A stretch of DNA of 40,624 nt from the NCBI RefSeq assembly GCF_018613575.1, contig NZ_JAGGPX010000018.1:1-40624 (forward strand), in the 5' to 3' direction. The DNA is from Planococcus sp. ISL-110. GTDB lineage: Bacteria > Bacillota > Bacilli > Bacillales_A > Planococcaceae. Below, in pieces: positions 7,898 through 16,546 of this stretch. Positions within the stretch are counted from its first letter, which is position 1. Every line of letters begins with the position of its first letter. The position numbers and the translations under genes were made by a program. The notes under the pieces are model-generated. The model was not told the DNA's origin, ran no database searches, and saw only the letters and a list, made by a program, of their open reading frames with translations.

Positions 7898-8473
7898 ATG
7901 AAAAAATGGCGTTTAGCTTTCTTTGTCTTGTTGGCGTTCAACGCAGCGGCATTGGTGGGAATTGTGCTTTATGTAACCACTCCATCGCAGGACCATACCT
8001 CTTATCAAGCGATGAAAAATGCGCCGGCCTCTGGCAATACGGTCGTCGTCAACACCACAAAAGCTGATTTTGAGGGAATTGCCAACACCTATATACAGGA
8101 TGCCATGAAAGATCAACCGATTCCTCTGGCCTTGTCGGTTAATGACGACGTCAGCATATCGACCGAGCTGACTATTTTTTCAGTGACCTTGCCGATTTTG
8201 ATGAAATTTGAACCGCTTGTTCAAGAAGATGGCAATTTATTGCTGGAGCAGAAGTCGGTGGAAGTCGGTATGCTGGATATTCCGCCTGAATCTGCGTTAA
8301 AGTTGCTTAGAGACTCAGTTGAACTTCCAAAATTTATGGAAGTGATGCCTGCTGACGAAGAAGTGCTGCTGAAACTGACGGAAATTCCTTTGGATGACGG
8401 CATTTCCGTACGGGCAACATCGTTCAACTTGCAAGAAGACGATATCCAATTATTGGTGACAGTTGAACCATAA
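7898..8473 (+). CDS. ypmS: YpmS family membrane-anchored protein (DUF2140)
   Basis: A 191-residue protein with a single N-terminal membrane span ([20 protein letters not shown], after KKWR) and an extracytoplasmic domain. It matches YpmS in size, topology and position behind ypmR. The family function is unknown. The domain alternates beta-strand-like segments ([20 protein letters not shown] and others). The ribosome site is GGTGGTGAC. It lies between ypmR and msrA with short spacers, so it is most likely co-transcribed with both. Confidence 0.85.
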   Translation: MKKWRLAFFVLLAFNAAALVGIVLYVTTPSQDHTSYQAMKNAPASGNTVVVNTTKADFEGIANTYIQDAMKDQPIPLALSVNDDVSISTELTIFSVTLPILMKFEPLVQEDGNLLLEQKSVEVGMLDIPPESALKLLRDSVELPKFMEVMPADEEVLLKLTEIPLDDGISVRATSFNLQEDDIQLLVTVEP

Positions 8474-8489
8474 AGAACGGAGTGAGCAT

Positions 8490-9020
8490 ATGAAGACAGA
8501 AAAAGCGACATTTGCAGGAGGCTGTTTTTGGTGTATGGTCAAGCCCTTCGATTCATTGGACGGCATTGAAGAAGTGGTGAGCGGTTATACGGGCGGCGAG
8601 ATGCCGAACCCGACCTATGAACAGGTCTGCTCGAACGCAACAGGTCATGTTGAAGCCGTTCAAATTACGTTCCAGCCAGAGATCTTTCCTTACGAAAAAT
8701 TGCTCGATGTTTTCTGGACGCAAATAGACCCAACCGATGCCGGAGGCCAATTTTTTGACCGCGGAGAATCTTATCAGACGGCCATCTTCTATCATTCTGA
8801 AGAGCAGCGCCTCGCTGCAGAAAAGTCCAAGCAGGAACTGGACAATTCGGGCAGATTCAAAAACCCGGTAGCAACTCCTATTATCGAAGCTAAACCGTTT
8901 TACTTGGCTGAATCCTACCATCAGGATTATTATAAGAAAAACCCTGCCCATTACAACCGGTATTCAGTCGGTTCCGGGCGGACAGCGTTTATTGAAAAGA
9001 ACTGGGGTGGACAATCATGA
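8490..9020 (+). CDS. msrA: Peptide methionine sulfoxide reductase MsrA
   Basis: Reduces the S-form of methionine sulfoxide in proteins, using thioredoxin. 176 residues, typical length. The catalytic Cys12 is in GGCFWC. Substrate-pocket and family motifs [30 protein letters not shown] and [11 protein letters not shown] are present. The ATG at 8490 has CGGAGTG before it and replaces an upstream in-frame start at 8463 that would overlap ypmS. The stop codon overlaps the msrB start (ATGA), so the pair is coupled. A second MsrA gene is present in this window at 35828-36358. Confidence 0.96.
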   Translation: MKTEKATFAGGCFWCMVKPFDSLDGIEEVVSGYTGGEMPNPTYEQVCSNATGHVEAVQITFQPEIFPYEKLLDVFWTQIDPTDAGGQFFDRGESYQTAIFYHSEEQRLAAEKSKQELDNSGRFKNPVATPIIEAKPFYLAESYHQDYYKKNPAHYNRYSVGSGRTAFIEKNWGGQS

Positions 9021-9442
9021 AAGACGAATTGAAAGCTAAGTTAACACCAATGCAATATCATGTAACCCAGGAAAGCGGCACTGAGCCGCCTTTCCAGGGA
9101 GAATACGACCAGCATTTTGAAGACGGCATCTATGTGGATATTGTTTCTGGCAAACCATTGTTCAGTTCCAAAGACAAATTTGATGCGCATTGCGGTTGGC
9201 CAAGCTTTGCGAAGCCGATCGAAGGATCCGAAGTGAAGGAAAACCTGGATACAAGCCATGGCATGAGAAGAACGGAAGTCCGCTCCGAGACAGCCGATTC
9301 CCATCTTGGGCATTTGTTCCCGGACGGACCATCATCTCTTGGCGGCTTGCGCTATTGCATCAATTCTGCGGCACTCCGATTCGTTCCTAAAGAGCAATTG
9401 GACACAGAAGGACTATCCGAATACAAGAAACTGTTTGAATAA
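9017..9442 (+). CDS. msrB: Peptide methionine sulfoxide reductase MsrB
   Basis: Reduces the R-form of methionine sulfoxide in proteins and complements MsrA. 141 residues. Visible elements are the N-terminal [13 protein letters not shown], the resolving-type Cys59 in [24 protein letters not shown] and the catalytic Cys114 in [11 protein letters not shown]. The two CxxC zinc pairs of some MsrB enzymes are absent, as in zinc-free forms. It is translated from an ATGA overlap with msrA and followed by a strong terminator. Confidence 0.96.
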   Translation: MKDELKAKLTPMQYHVTQESGTEPPFQGEYDQHFEDGIYVDIVSGKPLFSSKDKFDAHCGWPSFAKPIEGSEVKENLDTSHGMRRTEVRSETADSHLGHLFPDGPSSLGGLRYCINSAALRFVPKEQLDTEGLSEYKKLFE

Positions 9443-9448
9443 TAGGTT

Positions 9449-9476
9449 GCCCGGACAACTGTCCGGGTTTTTTTTG
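9449..9476 (+). terminator. Terminator after the ypmR-ypmS-msrA-msrB run
   Basis: A 7-bp perfect stem CCCGGAC/GTCCGGG with loop AACT, followed by nine Ts. Confidence 0.92.
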
Positions 9477-9500
9477 CCTGAAATCTGGAAGGAGCCCTTC

Positions 9501-9716
9501 ATGGACCGATCATTTTATCAATTTGCATTAAAATACCGAGGAAAATTGCATGCCGATGATTTCTCCCACTTTGCGGACTCGATGTTTCTGGACCATTCAT
9601 TTCCCAAATCGTCAGCAGACTTCGATCAGCTTTCCAAATATGTCGAAGAAAAAGCGCACCCGGTCATGAAAGCCTCTGTCTTTGATGAAATGTGGCAAGA
9701 GTACACAGGCGAATAA
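9501..9716 (+). CDS. yozE: YozE family protein (SAM-like fold)
   Basis: A 71-residue small soluble helical protein of the YozE family (Pfam YozE_SAM_like). The match rests on size and on the family-like SFYQFALKYRG start, FADSMFLDHSFPK middle and EMWQEYTGE end. Family function is unknown. The start is fixed by GGAAGGAG seven bases before the ATG; the reading frame is open further upstream into msrB, but without a ribosome site. It comes just after the msrB terminator, so it probably has its own promoter or depends on read-through. Confidence 0.85.
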   Translation: MDRSFYQFALKYRGKLHADDFSHFADSMFLDHSFPKSSADFDQLSKYVEEKAHPVMKASVFDEMWQEYTGE

Positions 9717-9725
9717 GGCTTGTCA

Positions 9726-9754
9726 TTGCACTATAGGAAAAAAACCAGTATGAT
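9726..9754 (+). promoter_or_regulatory. Sigma-A promoter of deoD
   Basis: TTGCAC (9726-9731), a 17-base spacer and TATGAT (9749-9754), lying 32 bases before the deoD start. Confidence 0.65.
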
Positions 9755-9786
9755 TAAATCGACTATATTAAAGTGAGGTTTTTTAA

Positions 9787-10491
9787 ATGAGTGTTCATAT
9801 TAATGCGAAAAAAGGCGATATTGCCGAAACGATTTTACTGCCGGGAGATCCGCTCCGTGCAAAATACATAGCGGAGACTTTTTTGGAAGATGTAACCTTG
9901 TATAACGAAGTCCGCAATATGTTCGGCTATACTGGAACATATAAAGGAAAACGCATCTCCGTCCAAGGCACAGGAATGGGAGTACCGTCAATTTCAATCT
10001 ATGTCACTGAATTGATGCAGGAATATGATGTGAAAAAATTGATCCGTGTGGGTACGTGTGGTTCAATCCACAAGGATGTTAAAGTGCGCGACGTCATTTT
10101 GGCACAAAGTGCGTCAACCGACTCGAAAATGAATGAAATCATTTTCAAAGGCATCAACTATGCACCAACAGCAGATTTCGATCTATTGTTGAAAGCTTAC
10201 AACGCGGGCATTGAAAAAGGGTTAAACCTGCGCGTCGGAAATGTCTTTACTGAAGACGTTTTCTACAACGAATTTGCAGAACACGAAAAATGGGCGCAGT
10301 ATGGTGTGCTTGCACTTGAAATGGAATCTTCAGCTCTTTACACATTGGCTGCAAAATTCGGTTGCCAGGCGCTATCAATCCTGACTGTCAGCGATCACTT
10401 ATTGACAGGCGAAGTGACAACTGCCGAAGAACGCCAAACGACGTTCAACGACATGATTGTCGTAGCTTTGGACGCAGCGATTCAAGAGTAG
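9787..10491 (+). CDS. deoD: Purine nucleoside phosphorylase DeoD
   Basis: Cleaves purine (deoxy)nucleosides with phosphate to free base and (deoxy)ribose-1-phosphate in nucleoside salvage. 234 residues, the length of hexameric bacterial DeoD. Motifs: [20 protein letters not shown], the phosphate-binding RVGTCGSI, the substrate-binding [11 protein letters not shown] and the catalytic SDHLLTGE (Asp/Leu-type loop). It has its own promoter. Downstream come a Bacillales-type intergenic repeat and a terminator-like hairpin rather than another gene, so it appears monocistronic. Confidence 0.96.
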   Translation: MSVHINAKKGDIAETILLPGDPLRAKYIAETFLEDVTLYNEVRNMFGYTGTYKGKRISVQGTGMGVPSISIYVTELMQEYDVKKLIRVGTCGSIHKDVKVRDVILAQSASTDSKMNEIIFKGINYAPTADFDLLLKAYNAGIEKGLNLRVGNVFTEDVFYNEFAEHEKWAQYGVLALEMESSALYTLAAKFGCQALSILTVSDHLLTGEVTTAEERQTTFNDMIVVALDAAIQE

Positions 10492-10674
10492 AAAGAAAAG
10501 CGCAAGCGCCCGTTGAATCTGGGCGCTAGAGTCTAGACAAGAAAGAAAAGCGTAAGCGCCCGTATAGATTCGACGGGCATAAGACAGACCGGCAGTGTGG
10601 CGTTTTTTGCCACATAGCTGGGTTGGCTTATGACCCTAGAATCTGGGCGCTGGAGTCTGGACAAGAAAGAAAAG
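10492..10674 (+). repeat. Tandem GC-rich intergenic repeat (AGAAAAGCGNAAGCGCCC type)
   Basis: The motif GAAAGAAAAGCG(C/T)AAGCGCCCGT occurs at 10491 and 10541, and GAAAGAAAAG again at 10665. Each unit closes with GGGCGCT(A/G)GAGTCT(A/G)GACA, so its two ends pair (AGCGCCC with GGGCGCT). The first unit is short (about 49 bases). The second is long (about 123 bases), with an inner arm of the type CGACGGGCATAAGACAGACC and GGGTTGGCTTATGACCC. Similar folded repeats are common in Bacillaceae intergenic regions (from memory, unverified). No protein is encoded. Confidence 0.75.
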
Positions 10675-10685
10675 TGCAGGCTGAC

Positions 10686-10710
10686 AAAAGACTGTTTCGA
10701 CAGTCTTTTC
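10686..10710 (+). terminator. Hairpin terminator downstream of deoD
   Basis: A perfect 10-bp stem AAAAGACTGT/ACAGTCTTTT with a TTCG tetraloop. The T tail is within the stem and followed by CATTTC, so it is moderately convincing. Confidence 0.6.
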
Positions 10711-10757
10711 ATTTCATATCCTCTGGTTCTGAAGCAATTATGAAAGTGGTGAAATAG

Positions 10758-12281
10758 ATGGATGAGAAACGTCCGGGGGAAGAGCAGGAACAGATTCCAC
10801 CAGTAGAACAATCGCCGTCGCACACTATTAAGATGAAAACATTCTCTTTTATTATGCTTGTATTCCTTTTAATAATAGCAACGGCAGGTTTGACCGTTTT
10901 CGCGTTGACTTTTGGCGAGGACAAAGCGGTAGAAGTCAATTCACCGGAACGTCGTGAATTCGAGAAGCTCTACACAGCATATGATCAAATCCAGGACCAA
11001 TATTTTGAAGAAGTGGACAGAGATGTTCTGGTAAATGGTGCCATTAACGGCATGGTCGATTCGTTGGAAGATCCTTATTCCGATTACATGAATGAAGAAG
11101 AAGCGTCGCAATTTCTGGAAGGGATATCGTCCAGTTTCCAAGGAATTGGCGCAGAAGTACAGGAGCGCGGTGGGTTTGTGACGGTGGTTTCACCGATCAA
11201 GAACTCGCCAGCTGAAAAAGCGGGTGTCCTGCCGAACGATCAGATTTTAGCTGTTGATGGAGAAAGCATCCAAGGCTTCACGACAACTGAGGCAGTCATG
11301 CTGATTCGCGGTGAAAAAGGTACTGAAGTCACGTTGACCATTCAGCGCGGCGAAAATATAGATCCGATTGACATTACCATCGTCCGTGACGAAATACCGA
11401 TTGAGACTGTTTACGCAGAAATGATCGGAGACAATGTTGCGCATATTCAAGTAACAAGCTTCTCTGAAAATACCTATCAGGAGCTGCTTGATGCTATTGA
11501 GGACATGGAAGCCGAAGGAATGGAATCGCTCGTCATGGACGTTCGCCAAAATCCGGGTGGCTTGCTCGATGTGGCTCTTGATATTTCCAATCTCTTTATT
11601 GAAGATGGCAAGCCATTATTCGAAGTTCAGGCAAAAGGTGTAGAACCGGAAATTTACATGTCTTCACCGGGCACGAAGATTGATGTGCCGGTTACCATGT
11701 TAATCGACGGTGGAAGTGCTTCGGCGTCCGAGATTCTGGCCGGAGCGATGAACGAATCCGCGGAGATTAAATTGGTCGGGGAGAAGACATTCGGCAAAGG
11801 AACAGTACAAACAGCCAATGACCTTCAGGACGGCTCTAATTTGAAATTCACGACGGCTAAATGGTTGACGCCAGACGGCAATTGGATTCACGAAAAAGGA
11901 ATCGAGCCGGATGTGGCAGTGGCATATCCGGAATATGCTTCTCTTCCAATTTTAGATTCTTCCTTGGAACTTCAAGACGGTTCTATTTCCGAACAGGTCG
12001 AAACAGCTGAGCAAATGCTTGAAGCGCTTGGTTACGAAGTCGGGGAAGTGGATGGTGTATTCGAAGAGCAGATGACAGAAGCAGTCGAAACTTTCCAGCA
12101 AGAAAACGATTTGGAAGTGACAGGCGTTCTGACTGGAGACAGTACTCTTGCCGTGATGGATGCATTGCGCCAGAAAATTGAAGATGAAGACCCGCAATTG
12201 CAGAAAGCAAAAACACTTCTGATGGAAGAAGCTGGAACAACTTCTTCAGAAGCTGAAGAAGTTGAAGAAACTGAAGAGTGA
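10758..12281 (+). CDS. S41 carboxyl-terminal processing protease (CtpA/CtpB type)
   Basis: A 507-residue membrane-anchored serine protease. A cytoplasmic acidic N-terminus is followed by one membrane span (about residues 29-51), an N-terminal helical region, a PDZ domain (about 115-205) and the S41 catalytic core. The Ser-Lys dyad is visible as Ser322 in GGSASASEI and Lys347 in TFGKGTVQ, 25 residues apart as in the family. A C-terminal peptidoglycan-binding domain (about 410-475) suggests action at the wall. The tail is very acidic (EEAGTTSSEAEEVEETEE). The enzyme trims or degrades exported proteins; substrates here are unknown. A terminator follows. Confidence 0.93.
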   Translation: MDEKRPGEEQEQIPPVEQSPSHTIKMKTFSFIMLVFLLIIATAGLTVFALTFGEDKAVEVNSPERREFEKLYTAYDQIQDQYFEEVDRDVLVNGAINGMVDSLEDPYSDYMNEEEASQFLEGISSSFQGIGAEVQERGGFVTVVSPIKNSPAEKAGVLPNDQILAVDGESIQGFTTTEAVMLIRGEKGTEVTLTIQRGENIDPIDITIVRDEIPIETVYAEMIGDNVAHIQVTSFSENTYQELLDAIEDMEAEGMESLVMDVRQNPGGLLDVALDISNLFIEDGKPLFEVQAKGVEPEIYMSSPGTKIDVPVTMLIDGGSASASEILAGAMNESAEIKLVGEKTFGKGTVQTANDLQDGSNLKFTTAKWLTPDGNWIHEKGIEPDVAVAYPEYASLPILDSSLELQDGSISEQVETAEQMLEALGYEVGEVDGVFEEQMTEAVETFQQENDLEVTGVLTGDSTLAVMDALRQKIEDEDPQLQKAKTLLMEEAGTTSSEAEEVEETEE

Positions 12282-12286
12282 TTTTT

Positions 12287-12312
12287 AAGGTCCGCTTAGG
12301 CGGGCCTTTTCT
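12287..12312 (+). terminator. Terminator after the S41 protease gene
   Basis: The stem AAGGTCCGC/GCGGGCCTT (9 bp, one G-T pair) has loop TTAG and is followed by TTCTT. The cobW ribosome site follows closely. Confidence 0.75.
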
Positions 12313-12337
12313 TAAGCAAAAAAGAAAGGATGAGACG

Positions 12338-13219
12338 ATGAAAGACGTATATTTGTTCAGTGGATTTTTGGGGAGCGGAAAAACGACTCTACTGAAGGGC
12401 ATGATCAGCCAAATGAAGGGCCAAGGATTGAAACCGGCAGTCTTCATGAACGAACTTGGCAAAATGAACATGGATTCCGATTCAGTGGAAGACGGGGTGC
12501 CGCTGAAAGAAATTCTCGACGGCTGCATCTGCTGCTCTGGATCAGAGAAATCAGAAGCGCAGATCCAAACCTTGTTGGCCGAAGAAGATTTTGATGTGCT
12601 GCTGATTGAAACGACAGGTGCGGCGCATCCGGTGGAAGCTTTGGATGCTATCTTTTCACCTTTGTTTGCCGACCAATTGAACTTCAAAGGCATCGTCACC
12701 GTAGCCGACAGCAAGCGCTGGATGGACCGGAACAGCCTTTCGCCACAGATCCGTTCCTTGTTTTTGGAACAAATCCGCCATGCCGACTTGATTTTGGCCA
12801 ATAAAATGGATTTGCTGACGGACGGCGAGCAAGGTACGGTCGTCTATGAGATCCAGTCGCTGAATCCGAAAGCACAGATCATCCAGACGGTCCATGCCAA
12901 AGTGCCATTCTCAGCATTGGGCAAACTGACGCCTTCAAAAGCCGAAGGCGTAACTAAAGCCCCTGTCTCCAAACTGAACTTGAATGCCAAAGTGCTGCAG
13001 TTTAAAGCGCCGGTACAACGTGAAAATTTTGAAGAATGGCTGCGTGCACTGCCGGATACGGTTTTCCGCATTAAGGGTTATGTGCCGCTTGAAGGCGATA
13101 AGTACCCGCACGCTTTTCAGTTTGCTTACGGGATGGCGCAATGGCTTCCGGAGTACATCAAGATGCAGAACCAGATTGTGGTCATCGGAGAAGGGTTGGA
13201 AGGAGTCGAACTGCCGTGA
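12338..13219 (+). CDS. CobW/COG0523 family metallochaperone GTPase
   Basis: A 293-residue G3E GTPase. Family members insert or deliver metals (zinc, cobalt, iron) to client proteins. Walker A is GFLGSGKTT (from residue 9), the metal-binding CxCC motif is GCICC (Cys63, Cys65, Cys66), followed by ETTGAAHP and the guanine-specificity motif NKMD. A CobW C-terminal domain runs from about residue 200 (FEEWLRALPDTVFRIKGYV). The ATG at 12338 has AAAGGATGAG before it; a longer frame starts inside the protease stop and terminator. It overlaps a 79-residue gene by four bases. No Zur box was identified, so the metal is not assigned. Confidence 0.9.
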   Translation: MKDVYLFSGFLGSGKTTLLKGMISQMKGQGLKPAVFMNELGKMNMDSDSVEDGVPLKEILDGCICCSGSEKSEAQIQTLLAEEDFDVLLIETTGAAHPVEALDAIFSPLFADQLNFKGIVTVADSKRWMDRNSLSPQIRSLFLEQIRHADLILANKMDLLTDGEQGTVVYEIQSLNPKAQIIQTVHAKVPFSALGKLTPSKAEGVTKAPVSKLNLNAKVLQFKAPVQRENFEEWLRALPDTVFRIKGYVPLEGDKYPHAFQFAYGMAQWLPEYIKMQNQIVVIGEGLEGVELP

Positions 13220-13455
13220 TTGAATCGTACCGAAAACTCTGGGCGCAGCGTGCGTCAGCAGAGAAGATTGCCACGCAGCAAGATCTCGAAAAAAACATCC
13301 TGATCGAATTGAACGATGAATTGACCCATCCCCGTGTCCGCAAATCCAAAGAGCAAAAATTGGAGCTGGCATTGGCACGGATCGCAGAATCGGATTTGTC
13401 GGACTCAGAAAAAAGCGGCTTAAGTGCTTTGTATAAAAAGCTTTCCGCTCAATAA
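13216..13455 (+). CDS. Hypothetical helical protein translationally coupled to CobW
   Basis: A 79-residue protein of unknown family. It is highly charged and predicted to be helical (ARIAESDLSDSEKSGLSALY and KSKEQKLELALARI); it has no cysteines, signal or membrane span. It starts at a GTG overlapping the cobW TGA (GTGA) with AAGGAG about 10 bases upstream inside cobW, so the two are coupled. That suggests, but does not prove, a role connected with the GTPase. A bidirectional terminator follows 35 bases later. Confidence 0.75.
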   Translation: MIESYRKLWAQRASAEKIATQQDLEKNILIELNDELTHPRVRKSKEQKLELALARIAESDLSDSEKSGLSALYKKLSAQ

Positions 13456-13490
13456 AACTGTGGCTACGGTAGGAAACAACAGATATAAAT

Positions 13491-13535
13491 AAAAGCAGGA
13501 AGCGAAAAATCATCGATTTTTCGCTTCCTGCTTTT
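13491..13535. terminator. Bidirectional terminator between the cobW operon and the MATE gene
   Basis: A perfect 21-bp stem (13491-13511 with 13515-13535) around an ATC loop. An AAAA block on the left and a TTTTTT run on the right allow it to work for both convergent units. Confidence 0.9.
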
Positions 13536-13545
13536 TTATCGTTTT

Positions 13546-14922
13546 TTATTTTGCGGAACGTACCCGAACTAATGAATGTGCAGAAATCCGTTTTTGGATT
13601 AGCAGCAATCGGATGGACAGGGTGATGGCACCGGCGGTTAAGCCGACAATCAGGCCGATCCAATAACCAAAGGCTCCGAAATCGGTGAAATTCGCCAGCA
13701 AGTATCCGCAGGGCAGGCCGATGACCCAATAGGAGATCAGCGCCATGATGAAGGTGATATTGACATCCTTATAGCCACGGAGCGCTCCTTGCACAGGTGC
13801 CTGAATGGCGTCCGATAGCTGGAACAAAGCAGCAAACAGCAGGAACTGGACAGCCAGCTCGACCACTACAGGGTCTGAAGAATACAAGGCTGCGATTTCG
13901 CTGCGCATGAAGAACAGGATACAGGCAGATAGGGAGCTTAATGTAACGGCAGTGCCCACACTCATCCAGCTGTATTGTTTGGCGTCCTGAAAGCGCTTGG
14001 CGCCGACTTCATAGCCAACCAGTATCGTAGCGCCCATGGAGATGCTGAGCGGCAGCATGTAAAGCAAGGAAGCAAAATTCAAGGCGATTTGATGTGCCGC
14101 AATGGTGACAGTACCGTAAACTGCCAGCATAAAAGTCACAGCAGAAAAAATGCTCGTTTCCACAAAGATTGAAATGCCGATTGGTACACCGATCCGGCTG
14201 ATTTCGCCCCAGCTGCTAAGAGAAAATTTCGGCCAGTTGCGGAAGATGCGGTAGGAATTAAATGGGTTTCTCGTATGGATGATCCAAATCGCGATTGCCA
14301 GAATCAGCCAGTAGGTGATGGCCGAGGCAAGTCCGGCCCCAACGCCTCCAAGTTCCGGAAAACCGAACTTTCCAAAAATCAGCAAGTAGTTGAAGAAGAT
14401 GTTGATGGGTGTAGATAAGAGTGAAATGACCATCGTGACACGGGTAGCGCCGAGTGCATCGATATAAGAGCGCAAAGCATTGTAAACGAATAACGGAACC
14501 AAACCGATCGACATCGCAAAGATATAGCGGTTTGCAACGTCAGCAACGACCGGTTCGAGATCCATGAACGCGATCAAGTAATCGATGCTGAAGTAGAAAA
14601 AAGCGAAGACGATGGCCGCCAGCAGGACGGCCAAATAAATCCCTTGCTGGACGGCTTGTTTTACCTGTTCTTTTTTCTTAGCCCCCATCAATTGTGCTAC
14701 AATTGGGGTGATGGACATGAGAATTCCAGCAAGACCGATATAGACGGGGACCCAAAAGGATGACCCGATGGAAACGCCAGCAAGATCCTCTGTTCCGTAG
14801 CGGGCAGTCATGTAGATATCGAAAAATGTTACCATATACATCGCGACTTGCGTTACGAGAATCGGAAAAACAATTTTCACCAACAGCAGAAATTTTTCTT
14901 TCATGGTTCTTGTTTGTTGCAT
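13546..14922 (-). CDS. MATE family efflux transporter (NorM/DinF-like)
   Basis: A 458-residue, roughly 12-span membrane protein that exports drugs or metabolites in exchange for Na+ or H+. Typical MatE-domain features are visible in both halves: FPILVTQVAMYMVTFFDIYM near the N-terminus with the conserved Asp of the first helix, and ISRIGVPIGISIFVETSIF at the start of the second half. The GGGAGGAAAG ribosome site (minus strand) sets the ATG at 14922; an upstream in-frame extension reaches into repeat R2 and is rejected. It may correspond to B. subtilis YojI. It stands alone, ending at the bidirectional terminator. Confidence 0.92.
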   Translation of the reverse strand: MQQTRTMKEKFLLLVKIVFPILVTQVAMYMVTFFDIYMTARYGTEDLAGVSIGSSFWVPVYIGLAGILMSITPIVAQLMGAKKKEQVKQAVQQGIYLAVLLAAIVFAFFYFSIDYLIAFMDLEPVVADVANRYIFAMSIGLVPLFVYNALRSYIDALGATRVTMVISLLSTPINIFFNYLLIFGKFGFPELGGVGAGLASAITYWLILAIAIWIIHTRNPFNSYRIFRNWPKFSLSSWGEISRIGVPIGISIFVETSIFSAVTFMLAVYGTVTIAAHQIALNFASLLYMLPLSISMGATILVGYEVGAKRFQDAKQYSWMSVGTAVTLSSLSACILFFMRSEIAALYSSDPVVVELAVQFLLFAALFQLSDAIQAPVQGALRGYKDVNITFIMALISYWVIGLPCGYLLANFTDFGAFGYWIGLIVGLTAGAITLSIRLLLIQKRISAHSLVRVRSAK

Positions 14923-14945
14923 AATTCTTTCCTCCCGCAAATTAT

Positions 14946-15306
14946 CTGAGTTGAAATTAAAATGTAGCTTTTTCACATCGCTTTGGCCACTTTGGGCATG
15001 GCTCCCGCAAGAAGCCGGGAAAAGCATCCGTCTTCTTGCTTCGTTCAGCCCGTGGACGCGCCGGCGCTGAGAAATTTACTTATCTAAATATGAACTTATG
15101 TTTTTCACTAACTTACTAGCAGGTATGGAGCAGCGAAGCGACATCAAGGATCCCCTGCAAGGCGCAGAGCGGCTGAGGGGGCATGGGCGCTAGCCAGTTG
15201 GCACTGCGGCGTCCTGCCGCGCCAACTGCATGACCCGCATCCTGTTTAAAGTGCAGCTGTTTTGCGGAGGACCGACAATGAAAGATGATTAGTTCAACTT
15301 ATATAG
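14946..15306 (+). repeat. Dispersed intergenic repeat, copy R2 (longest)
   Basis: The longest copy. Ends: CTGAGTTGAA on the left and AGTTCAACTTATATAG on the right. It has the core CGCTTTGGCCACTTTGGGC, the hairpin GCAAGAAG ... CTTCTTGC, the CGCGCCGGCGC block, GTATGGAGC, and an inserted module with the hairpin CAGTTGGC ... GCCAACTG followed by GCATGACCCGCATCCTG, then CAGCTGTTTTGCGG. It occupies most of the 517-base gap between the MATE gene and murG. The remaining 130 bases up to murG show no gene or clear site. Confidence 0.85.
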
Positions 15307-15439
15307 TTTGCAAAAGCTGTTATATTAACTTCAGCTTACCCAACAACAATTTTACACATAAAATCCAGTATAGCATAGACAGGCTGTCTTCAAAGCGAAT
15401 CTGGCTATGCCAAATTAATAGATGAGAGTAGGCCATGTA

Positions 15440-16516
15440 ATGGACAACAAAACAATTTTATTGACCGGGGGCGGGACGGCAGGACACGTCTCCCTGAACC
15501 AGGCATTGATACCGGAATTGAAGAGTTTAGGCTTCCATGTGGAATACATCGGATCCAAAGAAGGAATTGAAAACGAACTGATCCGTGATTCGTTTCCCTC
15601 GGTGCCTTACCATCCCATTTCCAGCGGCAAATTGAGACGTTATTTTTCCACCAAGAATTTCTCGGATCCATTCCGTGTGGGCGCAGGGCTGACACAGGCG
15701 CTTAATATCATTCGCAAGACCAAACCCGTCGCGATCTTCTCAAAAGGCGGATTCGTATCTGTTCCAGTGGTTATGGCTGGCCGGATGATGTCAGTGCCGG
15801 TCATCATCCATGAATCGGATGTGACACCAGGGCTCGCAAATAAGTTGGCTTTGCCTTTTGCTGACCATATCTTTACCGTTTTCAAAGAAACTTTGGCGCA
15901 TGTGCCGAACACCAAATCGACGTGTACGGGATCTGTGATCCGCAGTGAGCTGATGGAAGGCTCTGCCGAAAAAGGCCAGGAAATCTGTCCGTTCGATAAC
16001 GAACTGCCGGTTTTGATGGTTATGGGCGGAAGCCAAGGATCAGCAATGATCAACTCGGCTGTCCGAAACAACCTGGAGCGGCTGTTGAAAGGTTTCAACG
16101 TCATCCACTTATGCGGCAAAGGCAATAGCATGCCTGAACTGAATGTCCACATAAATTACCGCCAGTTTGAATACGTTACGCATGAGCTTCCACATTTGCT
16201 GCATATGACGGACTTTGTGGTATCGCGGGCAGGCTCTAATTCGATTTTTGAATTTCTGGCCTTGAAAAAGCCGATGCTGCTGGTGCCGCTGTCTATGCAA
16301 AAAAGCCGGGGCGACCAAATATTGAATGCCAATTTATTTGAAAAACAGGGCTTTGCCCATGTGGTCGAAGAAGAAGAACTGTCTGCTGACCGCTTTCTGG
16401 AAGAGCTGGACCGGCTGCAGGCTGATAAAGAAAAGTTGATCCAAGCAATGTCACAAGCAGAAGCCCCGATTACTGCAGCAGAAATGGCTAAACTGGTGTC
16501 AGCACATACAAAATAA
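15440..16516 (+). CDS. murG: MurG-type UDP-GlcNAc:lipid I transferase
   Basis: A 358-residue glycosyltransferase that adds GlcNAc to lipid I to make lipid II at the inner membrane face. Motifs: the Gly-rich loop TGGGTAGHVS near the N-terminus, SSGKLRRYFS, FSKGGFVSVPVVMA, IHESDVTPGLANK, MGGSQGSAMIN and the UDP-GlcNAc region VSRAGSNSIFEFLAL with SRGDQILNA. The sequence resembles the Staphylococcus aureus MurG type more than the division-cluster MurG of B. subtilis. Here it lies outside a dcw cluster, so it may be a second, MurG2-like copy. The ATG at 15440 is chosen over 15422, which has no ribosome site before it. It is followed closely by dapF. Confidence 0.88.
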   Translation: MDNKTILLTGGGTAGHVSLNQALIPELKSLGFHVEYIGSKEGIENELIRDSFPSVPYHPISSGKLRRYFSTKNFSDPFRVGAGLTQALNIIRKTKPVAIFSKGGFVSVPVVMAGRMMSVPVIIHESDVTPGLANKLALPFADHIFTVFKETLAHVPNTKSTCTGSVIRSELMEGSAEKGQEICPFDNELPVLMVMGGSQGSAMINSAVRNNLERLLKGFNVIHLCGKGNSMPELNVHINYRQFEYVTHELPHLLHMTDFVVSRAGSNSIFEFLALKKPMLLVPLSMQKSRGDQILNANLFEKQGFAHVVEEEELSADRFLEELDRLQADKEKLIQAMSQAEAPITAAEMAKLVSAHTK

Positions 16517-16546
16517 CTCCCTACTATATTTAAAGAGGTGACCCGA

